This document shows, piece by piece, positions 25,186 to 33,997 of a DNA stretch of 39,838 nucleotides (positions are counted from its first letter, which is position 1; each line of letters opens with the position of its first letter). The translations under genes were made by a program, and so were the position numbers. Below the pieces are notes generated by a model. It was given only the letters and a program-made list of their open reading frames with translations, was not told where the DNA came from and ran no database searches. Source of the stretch: Desulfobacterales bacterium (GTDB taxonomy: Bacteria > Desulfobacterota > Desulfobacteria > Desulfobacterales > JASJAZ01); assembly GCA_030066785.1 (NCBI GenBank), contig JASJAZ010000039.1, positions 1 to 39,838 of the forward strand, written 5' to 3'.

Positions 25186-26163
25186 ATGTCTTCACTTGGC
25201 AATCTCATCAGATCATGGTTCGGGGCTCCCTCAGGTTCATCAACTGATGCGCTTCAGGAAGCCATCGAAGTTGTTGTCGATAACTCAACCCCTAAAATAC
25301 GGCTGGTTCGTGGCTATAAAAAAAAGCTTAAGCCACCCGTTGAATCTGCTTTAAACTTTATTGCTGATCTCATCAAAACCATTCCGGGTCCCATCGATGC
25401 AACTGACCAGTCCTTAGCCGATAACTTATTGATAAAAGCATTTTTCTTAAATCGTGATGAGTTCGAGGCTATTATCTCCGTTGATGAAGATTTAAATGCA
25501 TTTTTTGCTGAAAACCAGCCGGGTGATTTCTTTGTAATGCTGGGCATGCAGCGTGATGCCAAAACCACCTTTGGATCACGGCTTCAGGGCGATATTGTGG
25601 TTCGCGACGTGGCCATGCAATCCGTTACATTTTCAGATCAACGTTTCAGGGCTCCTTCTGTATCGATGGATGCTGCCTATCAAAATCTTGCATTAGGTGT
25701 TTTGCAGGTTTTGGCCCATCAGGCACTGGAAATCATTCTTGCGGAACAGGCCCGTCAGACAGAATTGGAGCAACTAGAAGATGAGTTAACCGCCAAAATT
25801 AAGGCAATGGCCCGAGCTAGACGAAACCTGGTGCTGAAAAAGAAAGATGCCGCCGATATGCACTCCTATCAAGAAGGTCAGGAATTGCTTAACCAAGTTG
25901 AGGCGGAACTGAACACCATCGAAACTGAACAACGCGGTCAAAATTATTATCTTGATCGGCTTATCCAGGTCTTGCAGCATCCTGAAAATTATATAACCAC
26001 TGAATTGAGCACGTTGCATCTTGATCGCACAGGCATTTTGCTGTCGGGTAAGTCCGATGATCCCCAAAAAAATATTAATGTGCTGGATGTTCAGCTCAGC
26101 GATAACCCGTTGCGCAGCGTAGTATTCCTAAAATGTAACCGGGAAACCCTAATGGAAGTTTAG
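25186..26163 (+). CDS. Uncharacterised protein with central coiled coil
   Basis: 325 residues; I do not recognise the family. No signal peptide or membrane helix is visible, so it is probably cytoplasmic. Residues 1-60 are polar with a basic patch (RGYKKKLKPP); 60-170 look globular with FFLNRDEFEAIISVDEDLNAFF and FFVMLGMQRDAKTTFG; about 185-265 form a long charged helix likely to coil (EQARQTELEQLEDELTAKIK and onward); the last 50 residues end LRSVVFLKCNRETLMEV. The mention of an aspartate-rich and KTTFGSRLQGDI segment is descriptive, not a P-loop. It follows the DUF900 lipoprotein by 64 bases with a clear GGAG site, suggesting co-expression. Confidence 0.8.
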   Translation: MSSLGNLIRSWFGAPSGSSTDALQEAIEVVVDNSTPKIRLVRGYKKKLKPPVESALNFIADLIKTIPGPIDATDQSLADNLLIKAFFLNRDEFEAIISVDEDLNAFFAENQPGDFFVMLGMQRDAKTTFGSRLQGDIVVRDVAMQSVTFSDQRFRAPSVSMDAAYQNLALGVLQVLAHQALEIILAEQARQTELEQLEDELTAKIKAMARARRNLVLKKKDAADMHSYQEGQELLNQVEAELNTIETEQRGQNYYLDRLIQVLQHPENYITTELSTLHLDRTGILLSGKSDDPQKNINVLDVQLSDNPLRSVVFLKCNRETLMEV

Positions 26164-26290
26164 ACGATTGGTGCGTTCAATGCCTAAATGGATTTACGTG
26201 GTTGTTGTCATATTTAATTCCGAAATCAAATGTTAAAATCTATAAAATTGACCGATTGCTGGTACCATTGAGAGGAGAAAATATCTCAAT

Positions 26291-27430
26291 ATGACCAATT
26301 CTGAGCAAAAAAAAGATGCCGGGATTTTTAGTTCGGAAATGGCCCTGTGGGCCGGCATCGTCACGACCCTTCTTATTCTGTCTATTGGTAACAGCTGGAT
26401 GATCGATTTGTCCAATCCTCTGAAGTACGGCATCCTTTTCACCTGGTTGTTTGTTGTGATGCTCTGGTTGGCGTTCGGAGTGGTGCGGCATGCCGATTGC
26501 CTGGCAATTATTCTCGGTGAACCTTACGGCACACTCATATTGACCCTGGCGGTTATCAGTATCGAGGTGGTCATGATTGCCGCAGTTATGATCACTGGTG
26601 AGAATAATCCGACCCTGGCCCGCGACACCATGTTTTCAGTGTTAATGATCGTATTAAACGGCATGCTGGGTATCACCCTTCTTATCGGCGGCATTCGGCA
26701 TCATGAACAGGAATACAATTTATCGGGGGCCAATGCCTATCTGGGTGTTTTGTTTCCTTTGGCGATATTGGGTTTGGTGATGCCGCGGTTCACGATATCG
26801 GCGCCGGGCGGCCAACCCTCGATATTGATGTCCATCTTTTTAGTCATTATATCGGCGAGTCTTTATTCGGTTTTTTTGATGTTGCAAACCATGCGCCATA
26901 GCCAATTCTTTAAGCAACCGGTTTTATCTGCAAGCAATGTAGGTATAGAAGATGATCATGACCATGCTCATTTGATCATTCGATCGGTGGGTTACCACGC
27001 CGTTTTTCTCATTCTAACAATGTTGCCCATTGTTTTGCTGTCCAAAGGCATGGCCAAACTGGTGCAACACGGCATCGATGTGCTACAGGCACCCCAGGCG
27101 TTGGGCGGGTTTCTGGTGGCCATTCTGGTGTTGTCGCCTGAGGCCATGGGTGCTGCTAAAGCTGCCCTGGCCAATAAACTGCAGCGCACTGTTAACATCT
27201 CACTGGGTTCAGCCTTGGCCACCATCGGTCTGACAGTTCCCGCTGTTTTGGCCATTAGCCTTTTTACCGGGCGCACCGTTGAATTGGGGCTCGATCCCGC
27301 TGAAATTGTCTTGTTGTTTTTGACACTGCTAGTAAGTACGGTCAATTTCGGCACCGGCCGCACCAATATTTTGCAGGGCATTGTACACTTGACTTTATTT
27401 GTGGCCTATATTGAGCTTATTTTCGATTGA
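26291..27430 (+). CDS. ChaA-type cation/proton antiporter (CaCA family)
   Basis: 379-residue inner-membrane protein with about ten hydrophobic helices. The two alpha repeats of the Ca2+/cation antiporter superfamily are clear: GEPYGTLILTLAVISIEVVM (about 76-95) with the acidic E near its end, and LVAILVLSPEAMGAAKAALAN followed by QRTVNISLGSALATIGLTVP. A central hydrophilic loop has a histidine/aspartate run (EDDHDHAH) that could sense or bind metal. E. coli ChaA exchanges Ca2+, Na+ or K+ for protons. It shares orientation and a 36-base gap with the downstream DUF3124 gene. Confidence 0.92.
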   Translation: MTNSEQKKDAGIFSSEMALWAGIVTTLLILSIGNSWMIDLSNPLKYGILFTWLFVVMLWLAFGVVRHADCLAIILGEPYGTLILTLAVISIEVVMIAAVMITGENNPTLARDTMFSVLMIVLNGMLGITLLIGGIRHHEQEYNLSGANAYLGVLFPLAILGLVMPRFTISAPGGQPSILMSIFLVIISASLYSVFLMLQTMRHSQFFKQPVLSASNVGIEDDHDHAHLIIRSVGYHAVFLILTMLPIVLLSKGMAKLVQHGIDVLQAPQALGGFLVAILVLSPEAMGAAKAALANKLQRTVNISLGSALATIGLTVPAVLAISLFTGRTVELGLDPAEIVLLFLTLLVSTVNFGTGRTNILQGIVHLTLFVAYIELIFD

Positions 27431-27466
27431 TATACACATTAGATTGCCAATTTATAAGGAGAATAA

Positions 27467-28054
27467 ATGACACCGTCAGATAATATTCCCAAGAAAAAAT
27501 CCTTGATGGGCAATAAAGCTTTCTCATCATTCTTTGGTGCGCTCTTAGCCGTGGTTATCATGGTATTGCTCATTTTGGTCTATAATATCAGCTCTCAGAT
27601 GGAAGATCTTGAAAAAAAGCTAGCATACCGTCCTCCCACCACGCAGGGTTCAGAAATACCTGCCGCAGCGGTCATTTCCGGGCAAACCGTTTACGTACCG
27701 ATTTACTCCCATATCTACGCCCAGGGCGGCAAACCGCACCTACCGGAAGCCACCCTCAGCATTCGCAACACTGACCCGCAAAATGCCATCACCATCAACT
27801 CCGTCCGCTACTACGATACCCAAGGCAATCCCATCCAAAATTATCTTAAAACGCCTTTGCAGATCAAACCGCTGGCCACCGCCGAATTTCTGGTTGAACA
27901 AAAGAAAGTCGAAGGCGGCTCCGGCGCCAATTTCAAAGTAGAATGGATATCCGACACAAAGATCTACTTACCCATCATTGAAGCTGTGATGGTGGGCAGC
28001 GTTGGCCAGGCCAGTATTTCCTTTGCACGGCCAGGGGTAGCGATTCAGAACTAA
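27467..28054 (+). CDS. DUF3124 domain protein, membrane-anchored
   Basis: 195 residues. One transmembrane helix (about 19-42, SSFFGALLAVVIMVLLILVY) anchors a periplasmic domain that matches DUF3124: GQTVYVPIYSHIYAQGG, ATLSIRNTDPQNAITINSVRYYDTQG, LQIKPLATAEFLVEQKKVEGGSGANFKVEW and IIEAVMVG. The domain looks like an immunoglobulin-type beta sandwich; function is unknown. AAGGAG precedes the ATG. Gap to chaA is 36 bases, so the two are probably in one transcript and the protein may have an envelope role linked to ion balance. Confidence 0.85.
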   Translation: MTPSDNIPKKKSLMGNKAFSSFFGALLAVVIMVLLILVYNISSQMEDLEKKLAYRPPTTQGSEIPAAAVISGQTVYVPIYSHIYAQGGKPHLPEATLSIRNTDPQNAITINSVRYYDTQGNPIQNYLKTPLQIKPLATAEFLVEQKKVEGGSGANFKVEWISDTKIYLPIIEAVMVGSVGQASISFARPGVAIQN

Positions 28055-28143
28055 CACTGACTTTTTCTTCTGTACATTTGCATCTGCTTGTATAACAATT
28101 CAAGACGCCCACAAAATAATAACGAAAAATATCTTACTTAACT

Positions 28144-29208
28144 ATGCCGGAAACAACCTCTAAAAGCCTGCGTCTCATTATCAGTTTTGCCTGCATCATT
28201 ATTATCATTGCCGGTTTTCGGGCGGCAGACGTAATTTTGGTGCCGTTTTTTCTATCTTTTTTTATTGCCATCATCTGTGCACCGGTTCTTTTCTGGCTGC
28301 AACGTCACAAAGTCCCTACCGCCATAGCGGTATTGATTATTATAACGGCGATTTCTATTTTGACCTTCTTCTTCATAACCTTTGTCAGCAGTTCCATCAC
28401 CGAATTTGCCCGCCGATTACCGGTCTACCAGGCGCAGTTGAAATCAATTATTGCGCAATATTTGGAATGGTTCGATAAGGTCGGCATTCAAATATCCAAT
28501 GAGACCTTCTTTGAATATTTCGATCCCGGTGTTGCCATGCGACTGGCGGCCAACACGCTGATGCGCCTGCGGGGTCTTCTGACCAATGGCCTATTAATTC
28601 TATTGACCGTTATTTTTATTTTATTGGAAGCCAGTGGGTTTTCCCGTAAACTGTTGGCGGCTCTGGGAACCCCCGATCAATCTCTGCAACGATTTGAACA
28701 TATCGCGACCAGCATCAATCACTACCTCGGCATTAAATCGATTTTCAGCTTGATTACCGGCGCCCTTATCGCGCTTTTATTGATTCTTATGGGTGTCGAT
28801 TTCCCTCTGCTGTGGGGCATGCTGGCGTTCCTGCTGAACTATGTACCAACCATCGGTCCCATTATTGCCGCAATCCCGGCGATTCTTTTAACCATGGTCC
28901 AGCTGGGCTTGTTTAAAGCACTGCTGGTGGGCATCGGTTATGCAGCTGTCAATGTGATTCTGGGTGCTATCATCGAACCGAAACTGTTAGGCCGCCGACT
29001 GGGCTTGTCGACGCTGGTGGTGTTTCTTTCATTGGTTTTCTGGGGCTGGGTGCTGGGACCGATCGGCATGTTGCTTTCGGTGCCGCTGACCATGATTGTC
29101 AAAATCGGGCTGGAAGCCAGTGAGGAAACTCGCTGGATAGCCGTTCTCCTTGGACCTGAACCCGACGACTCTCCTCCGGAAATCGATTCTGATAAGATTG
29201 AAACTTGA
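28144..29208 (+). CDS. AI-2E family transporter (PerM/TqsA-like)
   Basis: 354-residue inner-membrane protein of the former UPF0118 family. Hydrophobic helices come in the family pattern: two at the N-terminus (IIIIIAGFRAADVILVPFFL), a large loop region with FARRLPVYQAQLKSIIAQYLE, then a C-terminal block with FPLLWGMLAFLLNYVPTIGP, IPAILLTMVQLG, NVILGAIIEPKLLGRRLGLS, VVFLSLVFWGWVLGPIGMLLSVPLT and MIVKIGLE. Members export autoinducer-2 or act as Na+/H+ antiporters; the name does not prove quorum-sensing use here. It ends in an acidic tail. Confidence 0.92.
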   Translation: MPETTSKSLRLIISFACIIIIIAGFRAADVILVPFFLSFFIAIICAPVLFWLQRHKVPTAIAVLIIITAISILTFFFITFVSSSITEFARRLPVYQAQLKSIIAQYLEWFDKVGIQISNETFFEYFDPGVAMRLAANTLMRLRGLLTNGLLILLTVIFILLEASGFSRKLLAALGTPDQSLQRFEHIATSINHYLGIKSIFSLITGALIALLLILMGVDFPLLWGMLAFLLNYVPTIGPIIAAIPAILLTMVQLGLFKALLVGIGYAAVNVILGAIIEPKLLGRRLGLSTLVVFLSLVFWGWVLGPIGMLLSVPLTMIVKIGLEASEETRWIAVLLGPEPDDSPPEIDSDKIET

Positions 29209-29304
29209 TTGGTATGCGCCGTCGCAAACCATAGCAACATTGCCATTCAGCTTTCGTTTAAAGACATCTAAGTCCAAACAAGACCACCACGAAGGAGGAT
29301 AAAT

Positions 29305-29748
29305 ATGCATGCCGAAAAGGAAAAAGCCGGATTTATCTGTGTCAAGGACACCATCGATGGCGCTTACCCATCATTGGTTTTGGGCATCAATGCCGCCCGC
29401 CAGGGCATGGATAGCAAAATATTTTACTCTTTTATGGGACTCAACCTGGTAATGGAGGGTGGATTTGATCGGGCTAAATTTTTCCCGCCTGGTGCCATGG
29501 GCGCCATTCCGGGCATGACCACCTTGGCCACCGGTATGATGAAACGCAAAATCGAAAAAGCCAATATTCCCAGTCTGGCAGACCTGCAGGAAATGGCTCA
29601 AATTGAGGGGGTGGAGCTGATCGCCTGTAAAATGACAGTGGATATGATGGAAATCGATGAGAGCAAACTGATCGAGGGCGTTACCGTCTGGACCGCCGAA
29701 GATTTTTTGGGCTATTCCAAAGAATGTAAAATTTGTTTGTTTACCTAA
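29305..29748 (+). CDS. DsrE/DsrF-family protein (DsrE2-like)
   Basis: 147-residue soluble protein. The Rossmann-like DsrE fold is suggested by GINAARQGMDSKIFYSFMGLNLVMEG, the G/P-rich FFPPGAMGAIPGMTTLATGMM and GVELIACKMTVDMMEI, where C108 sits at the position of the sulfur-carrying cysteine of DsrE-type proteins. Two more cysteines close the protein (C141, C144 in ECKICLFT) and could form a redox or metal pair. Members take part in sulfur trafficking; in sulfate reducers and sulfur oxidisers they accompany Dsr or rhodanese genes. Excellent GGAGG site before the ATG. No dsr operon is in the window, though a rhodanese gene lies at its right end. Confidence 0.88.
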   Translation: MHAEKEKAGFICVKDTIDGAYPSLVLGINAARQGMDSKIFYSFMGLNLVMEGGFDRAKFFPPGAMGAIPGMTTLATGMMKRKIEKANIPSLADLQEMAQIEGVELIACKMTVDMMEIDESKLIEGVTVWTAEDFLGYSKECKICLFT

Positions 29749-30150
29749 CCGTCGTTTGAATAATTACAGAACGCACCTTTTCTGTGGCTTATTAGTCGAT
29801 AAAAACGACTGATAGGCTTGACAAAAAATATCTTCCCCGCTAATTTTGGCGGCATTGTTTCCGTTTGCTGAACTTCTTTTGATTGCCTTTAGCTTTATTT
29901 GATAGACAAAACCCTGGTACCATTTGTTCTACACTCAACACCCGTCATTAGTATTTCTTCGTTTATAACAGTTTCACCAAAAAATCTGCATGCTTGAATT
30001 GCCTGTAAATACGCCTAACATGCGAGCTGGTAGCCGGTATTCATAAATTTCTAACATTTGACCAATACAGTTCCCCAACCAAAAATGTCGTGCGGCTGCG
30101 CCATTTTTTAAGATACGTCAGCTAATCATGCTGTTTAAAGGAGGCAGAAA
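29749..30150. other. Intergenic region before the secreted protein gene
   Basis: 402 bases. It contains a small hairpin (AGTCG/CGACT near 29803) and a promoter-like sequence at 29818-29846. If that promoter is real, the leader of the downstream gene is about 300 bases, which is long. I found no credible small ORF. Confidence 0.4.
29818..29846 (+). promoter_or_regulatory. Sigma-70-like promoter candidate
   Basis: TTGACA, a 17-base spacer and TAATTT. The -35 box is consensus and the spacer optimal. The next start codon is about 300 bases downstream, so its target is not certain. Confidence 0.45.
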
Positions 30151-30660
30151 ATGATGAAACGACGCATTTCGTCAGGAGTGCTGTTTTTAGCAATGCTGGT
30201 CACTATCGTAGCAATCTTGCCGATTCAATTGGCATCCGCTGAGCAGGCCGGAACGTTTACCGGCACCTGGGTGGCCAGCGGTAAGCGTCAACCGTTTGAC
30301 TTTGTGAAAGGACGCGAAGTCGGCACTTTCAGGCTTGCCGGCCATGTCAACCTCAAGGATGAAATCGGTGAGACAGAGGACTACTGGGCGGAGTGTATCG
30401 GGTTGGCCGATTCCTTGGCTGGCAGCTCGGTGCGTTGCGTCTGGCGCAGCCTCGAGGGCGAAAAGGCTTACAGTGTGCTTAGCGGACAACCACTTAAAGA
30501 AGGTGTGAAAGTCACCGGTGAATTTGTTGGCGGCACGGGCAGTCTGAAGGGGCTTACCGGATCGTTTGCCTTCACCTGGACATCGACCTTCACCGACCAG
30601 AATCAGGGTGTATTTACCGGTCACACCGAGGATATCACGGGCTCATATCGTATTCCCTGA
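30151..30660 (+). CDS. Small secreted protein of unknown function
   Basis: 169 residues with a typical signal peptide (about residues 1-30, ending LASAEQ). The mature part is rich in beta-strand pattern: GTFTGTWVASGKRQPFDF, FRLAGHVNLKDE, EGVKVTGEFVGGTGSLKGLTGSFAFTWTS and FTGHTEDITGSYRIP. Regularly spaced glycines and G-T-G-x-L-x-G-L-x-G turns suggest a small beta-barrel of the lipocalin or allene-oxide-cyclase-like sort; this is a fold guess only. Two cysteines in the mature part (in AECIGL and VRCVW) may form a disulfide. GGAGG lies upstream. It is 22 bases before the Dcu transporter gene and may be co-transcribed with it. Confidence 0.85.
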   Translation: MMKRRISSGVLFLAMLVTIVAILPIQLASAEQAGTFTGTWVASGKRQPFDFVKGREVGTFRLAGHVNLKDEIGETEDYWAECIGLADSLAGSSVRCVWRSLEGEKAYSVLSGQPLKEGVKVTGEFVGGTGSLKGLTGSFAFTWTSTFTDQNQGVFTGHTEDITGSYRIP

Positions 30661-30682
30661 CAGTTAAGAAAGGATTCTACCT

Positions 30683-31987
30683 ATGTGGATCATTGAACTC
30701 ATTGTTGTGTTATTTTTCATATGGCTCGGTGCGCGCCTGGGCAGCATCGGCATCGGTTTTGCCGGCGGGTTCGGTGTGCTGGTACTTGCTCTGGGTTTTG
30801 GACTGAAACCGGGCAGCATTCCCATCGATGTGATTCTGATCATTATGTCGGTGATTGCCGCCATCGCGGCCATGCAGATAGCCGGCGGGCTTGATTATAT
30901 GGTGGATCTGGCTGAAAAAATCCTACGGCGCAATCCAAAATATATTACCTTCCTAGCGCCCGTGGTGACCTATATGATGACCATCTTCGCCGGTACCGGG
31001 CTTACCGCGTTTTCCACCCTACCCGTAATTGCCGAAATCGCCAAAGAAAAAGGGGTACGGCCTTCGCGCCCTCTGGCCATTGCCACGGTCGCCTCCCAGG
31101 TGGCCATCACCGCTTCCCCTATTTCAGCGGCCGTGATTTTCTTTGCCAGCGAACTGGAAAAAGTCGGCGTCAGTTATATCCAATTGCTAATGATCAGCAT
31201 CCCCAGTTCGTTTATCGCCTGCATGCTAGCGGCCATTGTCACGAATTTTCTGGGCAAAGATCTCGAAAATGATCCAGTATACCAGGAACGGCTGGCCCAG
31301 GGATTGGTTCAAAAACCAACGGGCACCCAGGAGCGCGACATCAAACCCGGTGCCAAAACCTCAGTACTTATCTTCCTGCTGGGCCTGATATTTGTCGTCT
31401 GCTATGCATCGGCGATCAGCAGCAGTGTGGGTCTGATCAAGGATCCGGTGCTGCCGCGTGATGAAGCCATCATGACCATCATGTTGACGGTGGCCACATT
31501 GATCGCCCTTATTTGTAAGATCAAGACCAATGACGTTTTGAGTGCCGCCACTTTCAAATCCGGCATGAGCGCCTGTATTTGTGTGCTGGGAGTGGCCTGG
31601 TTGGGCACCACGTTTGTTTCCGCGCATATCGAAGAAATTAATATTTTAGCCGGTTCGGTGCTTGAAACCAAGCCCTGGCTGCTGGCGGTGGTTCTGTTTT
31701 TCGCGGCCATGCTGCTCTATTCTCAAGCCGCCACGACCCGGGCCCTCATGCCGGCGGCGCTGGCACTAGGCATCAGTCCGGCCTCAGCCGTGGGCTCTTT
31801 TGCAGCGGTCGGTTCGTTGTTCGTATTGCCGACCTATCCAACCTTGCTGGCGGCGGTGGAATTTGATGACACCGGCTCCACCCGTATCGGCAAATACGTG
31901 TTCGACCATCCGTTTCTGATACCCGGGGTGCTCACGATTGCTTTGTCAGTAATCCTGGCTTTTCTGCTGGCCCCGGTTGTGATTTGA
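30683..31987 (+). CDS. dcuA: Anaerobic C4-dicarboxylate transporter, DcuA/DcuB family
   Basis: 434-residue inner-membrane transporter with some ten or more hydrophobic helices. It opens MWIIELIVVLFFIWLGARLG and has the Dcu landmarks GGFGVLVLALGFGLKPG, PKYITFLAPVVTYMMTIFAGTGLTAFSTLPVIAEIAKEKGVRPSRPL and ASQVAITASPISAAVIFFAS, ending with a C-terminal helix LTIALSVILAFLLAP. Dcu proteins exchange fumarate, aspartate or malate for succinate under anaerobic conditions. DcuA versus DcuB cannot be settled by eye. The aspartase gene follows 82 bases later and Frd genes after that, matching a succinate-exchange role. Confidence 0.93.
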   Translation: MWIIELIVVLFFIWLGARLGSIGIGFAGGFGVLVLALGFGLKPGSIPIDVILIIMSVIAAIAAMQIAGGLDYMVDLAEKILRRNPKYITFLAPVVTYMMTIFAGTGLTAFSTLPVIAEIAKEKGVRPSRPLAIATVASQVAITASPISAAVIFFASELEKVGVSYIQLLMISIPSSFIACMLAAIVTNFLGKDLENDPVYQERLAQGLVQKPTGTQERDIKPGAKTSVLIFLLGLIFVVCYASAISSSVGLIKDPVLPRDEAIMTIMLTVATLIALICKIKTNDVLSAATFKSGMSACICVLGVAWLGTTFVSAHIEEINILAGSVLETKPWLLAVVLFFAAMLLYSQAATTRALMPAALALGISPASAVGSFAAVGSLFVLPTYPTLLAAVEFDDTGSTRIGKYVFDHPFLIPGVLTIALSVILAFLLAPVVI

Positions 31988-32069
31988 AGCATTCATAGTT
32001 CGTCACATTCTAGGCTGCGACTAGTAAATACATAACATTTTAAAACATAGATAAAAAAGGAGCTGCACC

Positions 32070-33941
32070 ATGCAAAAAGAAGACTTCCAGCGGTTTATTA
32101 AAGAAGCCGCCCATGTAATCGACATTGCGCCCGAAGACATGCAGGCTTTTATGGATCAAGGCCAGGAGCAAGCCTATGCGGCCGGTGAATGGTTGTTTCA
32201 CGAATCCACGCCCCGTCAATGGGCCGGCTATATTATCGATGGCGAAGTAACCATTACCCGCGGTCTGCACGGCTCCAGTAAACAGGTGGCACAGCTGGGC
32301 CGTGGAGCGCTCATCAGCGAGGGTACACTACTGGATGAATCGCCCCACTCCACCAGCGCATTTACGCGCCAGGGCGCCTCCATCTGGCTCATACCCAGGG
32401 ATAAGATCGATGCGTTTCGCACCGCAAAACCGGAAATCTTTTTTCGGATCGTATCCCGGGTGGCGCGTCGCATCAGCGAACGACTGCGGACCGTTTCTCA
32501 GAAGCTGGCGGGTGCCGATTCCCTGCAGGAGCTGATGGAGGGCGTGCGGCTCGAACATGATTCACTGGGTGAACGGGAACTGCCTAATAATGTTTATTAC
32601 GGCGTTCAAACCCAACGCGCGCTTGAAAATTTTGCCATATCCGGCGTTCGGCTGCACAATTTCGAGCACATGATCGAGGCCCTGGCATTTGTTAAAAAGG
32701 CGGCCGCCATGGCCAACTGCGAGTTGGGTGTCTTGGATGAGGATAAAATGAAAGCCATCTGCGACGCCTGTGATGAGCTGCTGGAAGGCAAATTGCACGA
32801 ACATTTTGTGGTGGACATGTTTCAGGGCGGAGCGGGAACTTCCACCAACATGAACGCCAACGAGGTCATTGCCAACCGGGGCCTGGAAATAATGGGTTAC
32901 GCCAAAGGGCAGTATGAACACCTGCATCCCAATGATCATGTGAATTGCTCCCAGTCCACCAATGATGCCTATCCAACATCCATCAAGCTGGCGGTGATTC
33001 TGTCACTTAAAGATCTGCTGCGCGCCATGCTGGAACTGAAAAAAGCGCTGATGGCCAAAGGCGAAGAATTTGCCGATGTGCTTAAAATGGGCCGTACCGA
33101 AAACCAGGACGCCGTACCCATGACCCTGGGCCAGGAATTCAGTGCCTATGCCGAGATGATTGAAAGTGCCATGGAGGCCCTGGAGCGCAATGTCCAGGAA
33201 TTTCATCTGATCAATATGGGTGCCACGGCCATTGGAACCGGACTCAACAGCCCGCCGGGCTATGCCGGCCTGGTGGCTCGCAAGCTGGAAGAAGTCAGTG
33301 GCCTGCCGGTGCAAAAAGCCGATAACCTGGTGGAAGCCACCCAGGATTGCGGCGCTTTCGCCCAGATGTCGGGCACGCTCAAACGCGCGGCGGTTCAGAT
33401 TTCCAAAATCTGTAACGATTTGCGCTGGCTGTCATCCGGTCCCCGCTGCGGCCTGAACGAAATCAATCTGCCACCCATGCAGCCGGGCTCCTCCATCATG
33501 CCGGGCAAGGTCAATCCGGTCATGCCGGAAATCGTCAACCAGATCTGCTATCAGATCATCGGCTACGACGCCATCGTCTCCATGGCCGCCGAGGCCAGTG
33601 AACTGGAACTCAATATGGCCGAACCGATTATGGCCTACGACCTGCTGCACGGCTTGATGATATTGAAAAATGGCTGCATCACCCTGACCAGTCGCTGTAT
33701 TGTGGGCATCACTGCCAACCGCGAGGTCTGCCGCGGTTATGTGGAAAGAAGCATCGGTTTAGTGACCGCCCTCAATCCAGTGCTGGGATATGAAAAGTCG
33801 GCGGCCATTGCCAAGGAGGCCCTTAAGACCGGCGGCAATGTTTACGATCTGGTGCTGGAGAAAGGTTGGCTGACCCAGGCGGAACTGGACGATATGCTGC
33901 GGCCGGAAAACATGACGGATCCACGCGAAATACCCAAATAA
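32070..33941 (+). CDS. aspA: Aspartate ammonia-lyase with N-terminal cyclic-nucleotide-binding-like domain
   Basis: 623 residues: about 150 N-terminal residues plus a full 466-residue aspartase. Residues 20-145 are a CRP-like cNMP fold (AGEWLFHESTPRQWAGYIIDGEVTITR, then SEGTLLDESPHSTSAF). At the phosphate-binding cassette the glutamate is kept (E84), but the arginine that contacts cAMP in CRP is replaced by H93, so cAMP binding is doubtful. No helix-turn-helix follows. The enzyme part has GGAGTSTNMNANEVIANR, CSQSTNDAYPTS, MGRTENQDAVPMTLGQE (ENQDAVPM favours aspartase over fumarase) and the lyase signature GSSIMPGKVNP (473-483). It converts aspartate to fumarate and ammonia. Neighbours are dcu upstream and sdh/frd downstream, which fits. 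Confidence 0.95.
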   Translation: MQKEDFQRFIKEAAHVIDIAPEDMQAFMDQGQEQAYAAGEWLFHESTPRQWAGYIIDGEVTITRGLHGSSKQVAQLGRGALISEGTLLDESPHSTSAFTRQGASIWLIPRDKIDAFRTAKPEIFFRIVSRVARRISERLRTVSQKLAGADSLQELMEGVRLEHDSLGERELPNNVYYGVQTQRALENFAISGVRLHNFEHMIEALAFVKKAAAMANCELGVLDEDKMKAICDACDELLEGKLHEHFVVDMFQGGAGTSTNMNANEVIANRGLEIMGYAKGQYEHLHPNDHVNCSQSTNDAYPTSIKLAVILSLKDLLRAMLELKKALMAKGEEFADVLKMGRTENQDAVPMTLGQEFSAYAEMIESAMEALERNVQEFHLINMGATAIGTGLNSPPGYAGLVARKLEEVSGLPVQKADNLVEATQDCGAFAQMSGTLKRAAVQISKICNDLRWLSSGPRCGLNEINLPPMQPGSSIMPGKVNPVMPEIVNQICYQIIGYDAIVSMAAEASELELNMAEPIMAYDLLHGLMILKNGCITLTSRCIVGITANREVCRGYVERSIGLVTALNPVLGYEKSAAIAKEALKTGGNVYDLVLEKGWLTQAELDDMLRPENMTDPREIPK

Positions 33942-33997
33942 CAATTAATTGAAAAAAAGAGTTCTTCCTGGAAATAACTATTAAAAAATGGAAACTT

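Noticed and set aside
25560-25640. Possible nucleotide-binding motif in the uncharacterised 325-residue protein
   Set aside because: The KTTFGS segment lacks the GxxxxGK context of a P-loop.
32070-32520. A separate CRP-family transcription factor gene before aspA
   Set aside because: The frame runs without a stop into aspartase, and no helix-turn-helix follows the sensory fold.
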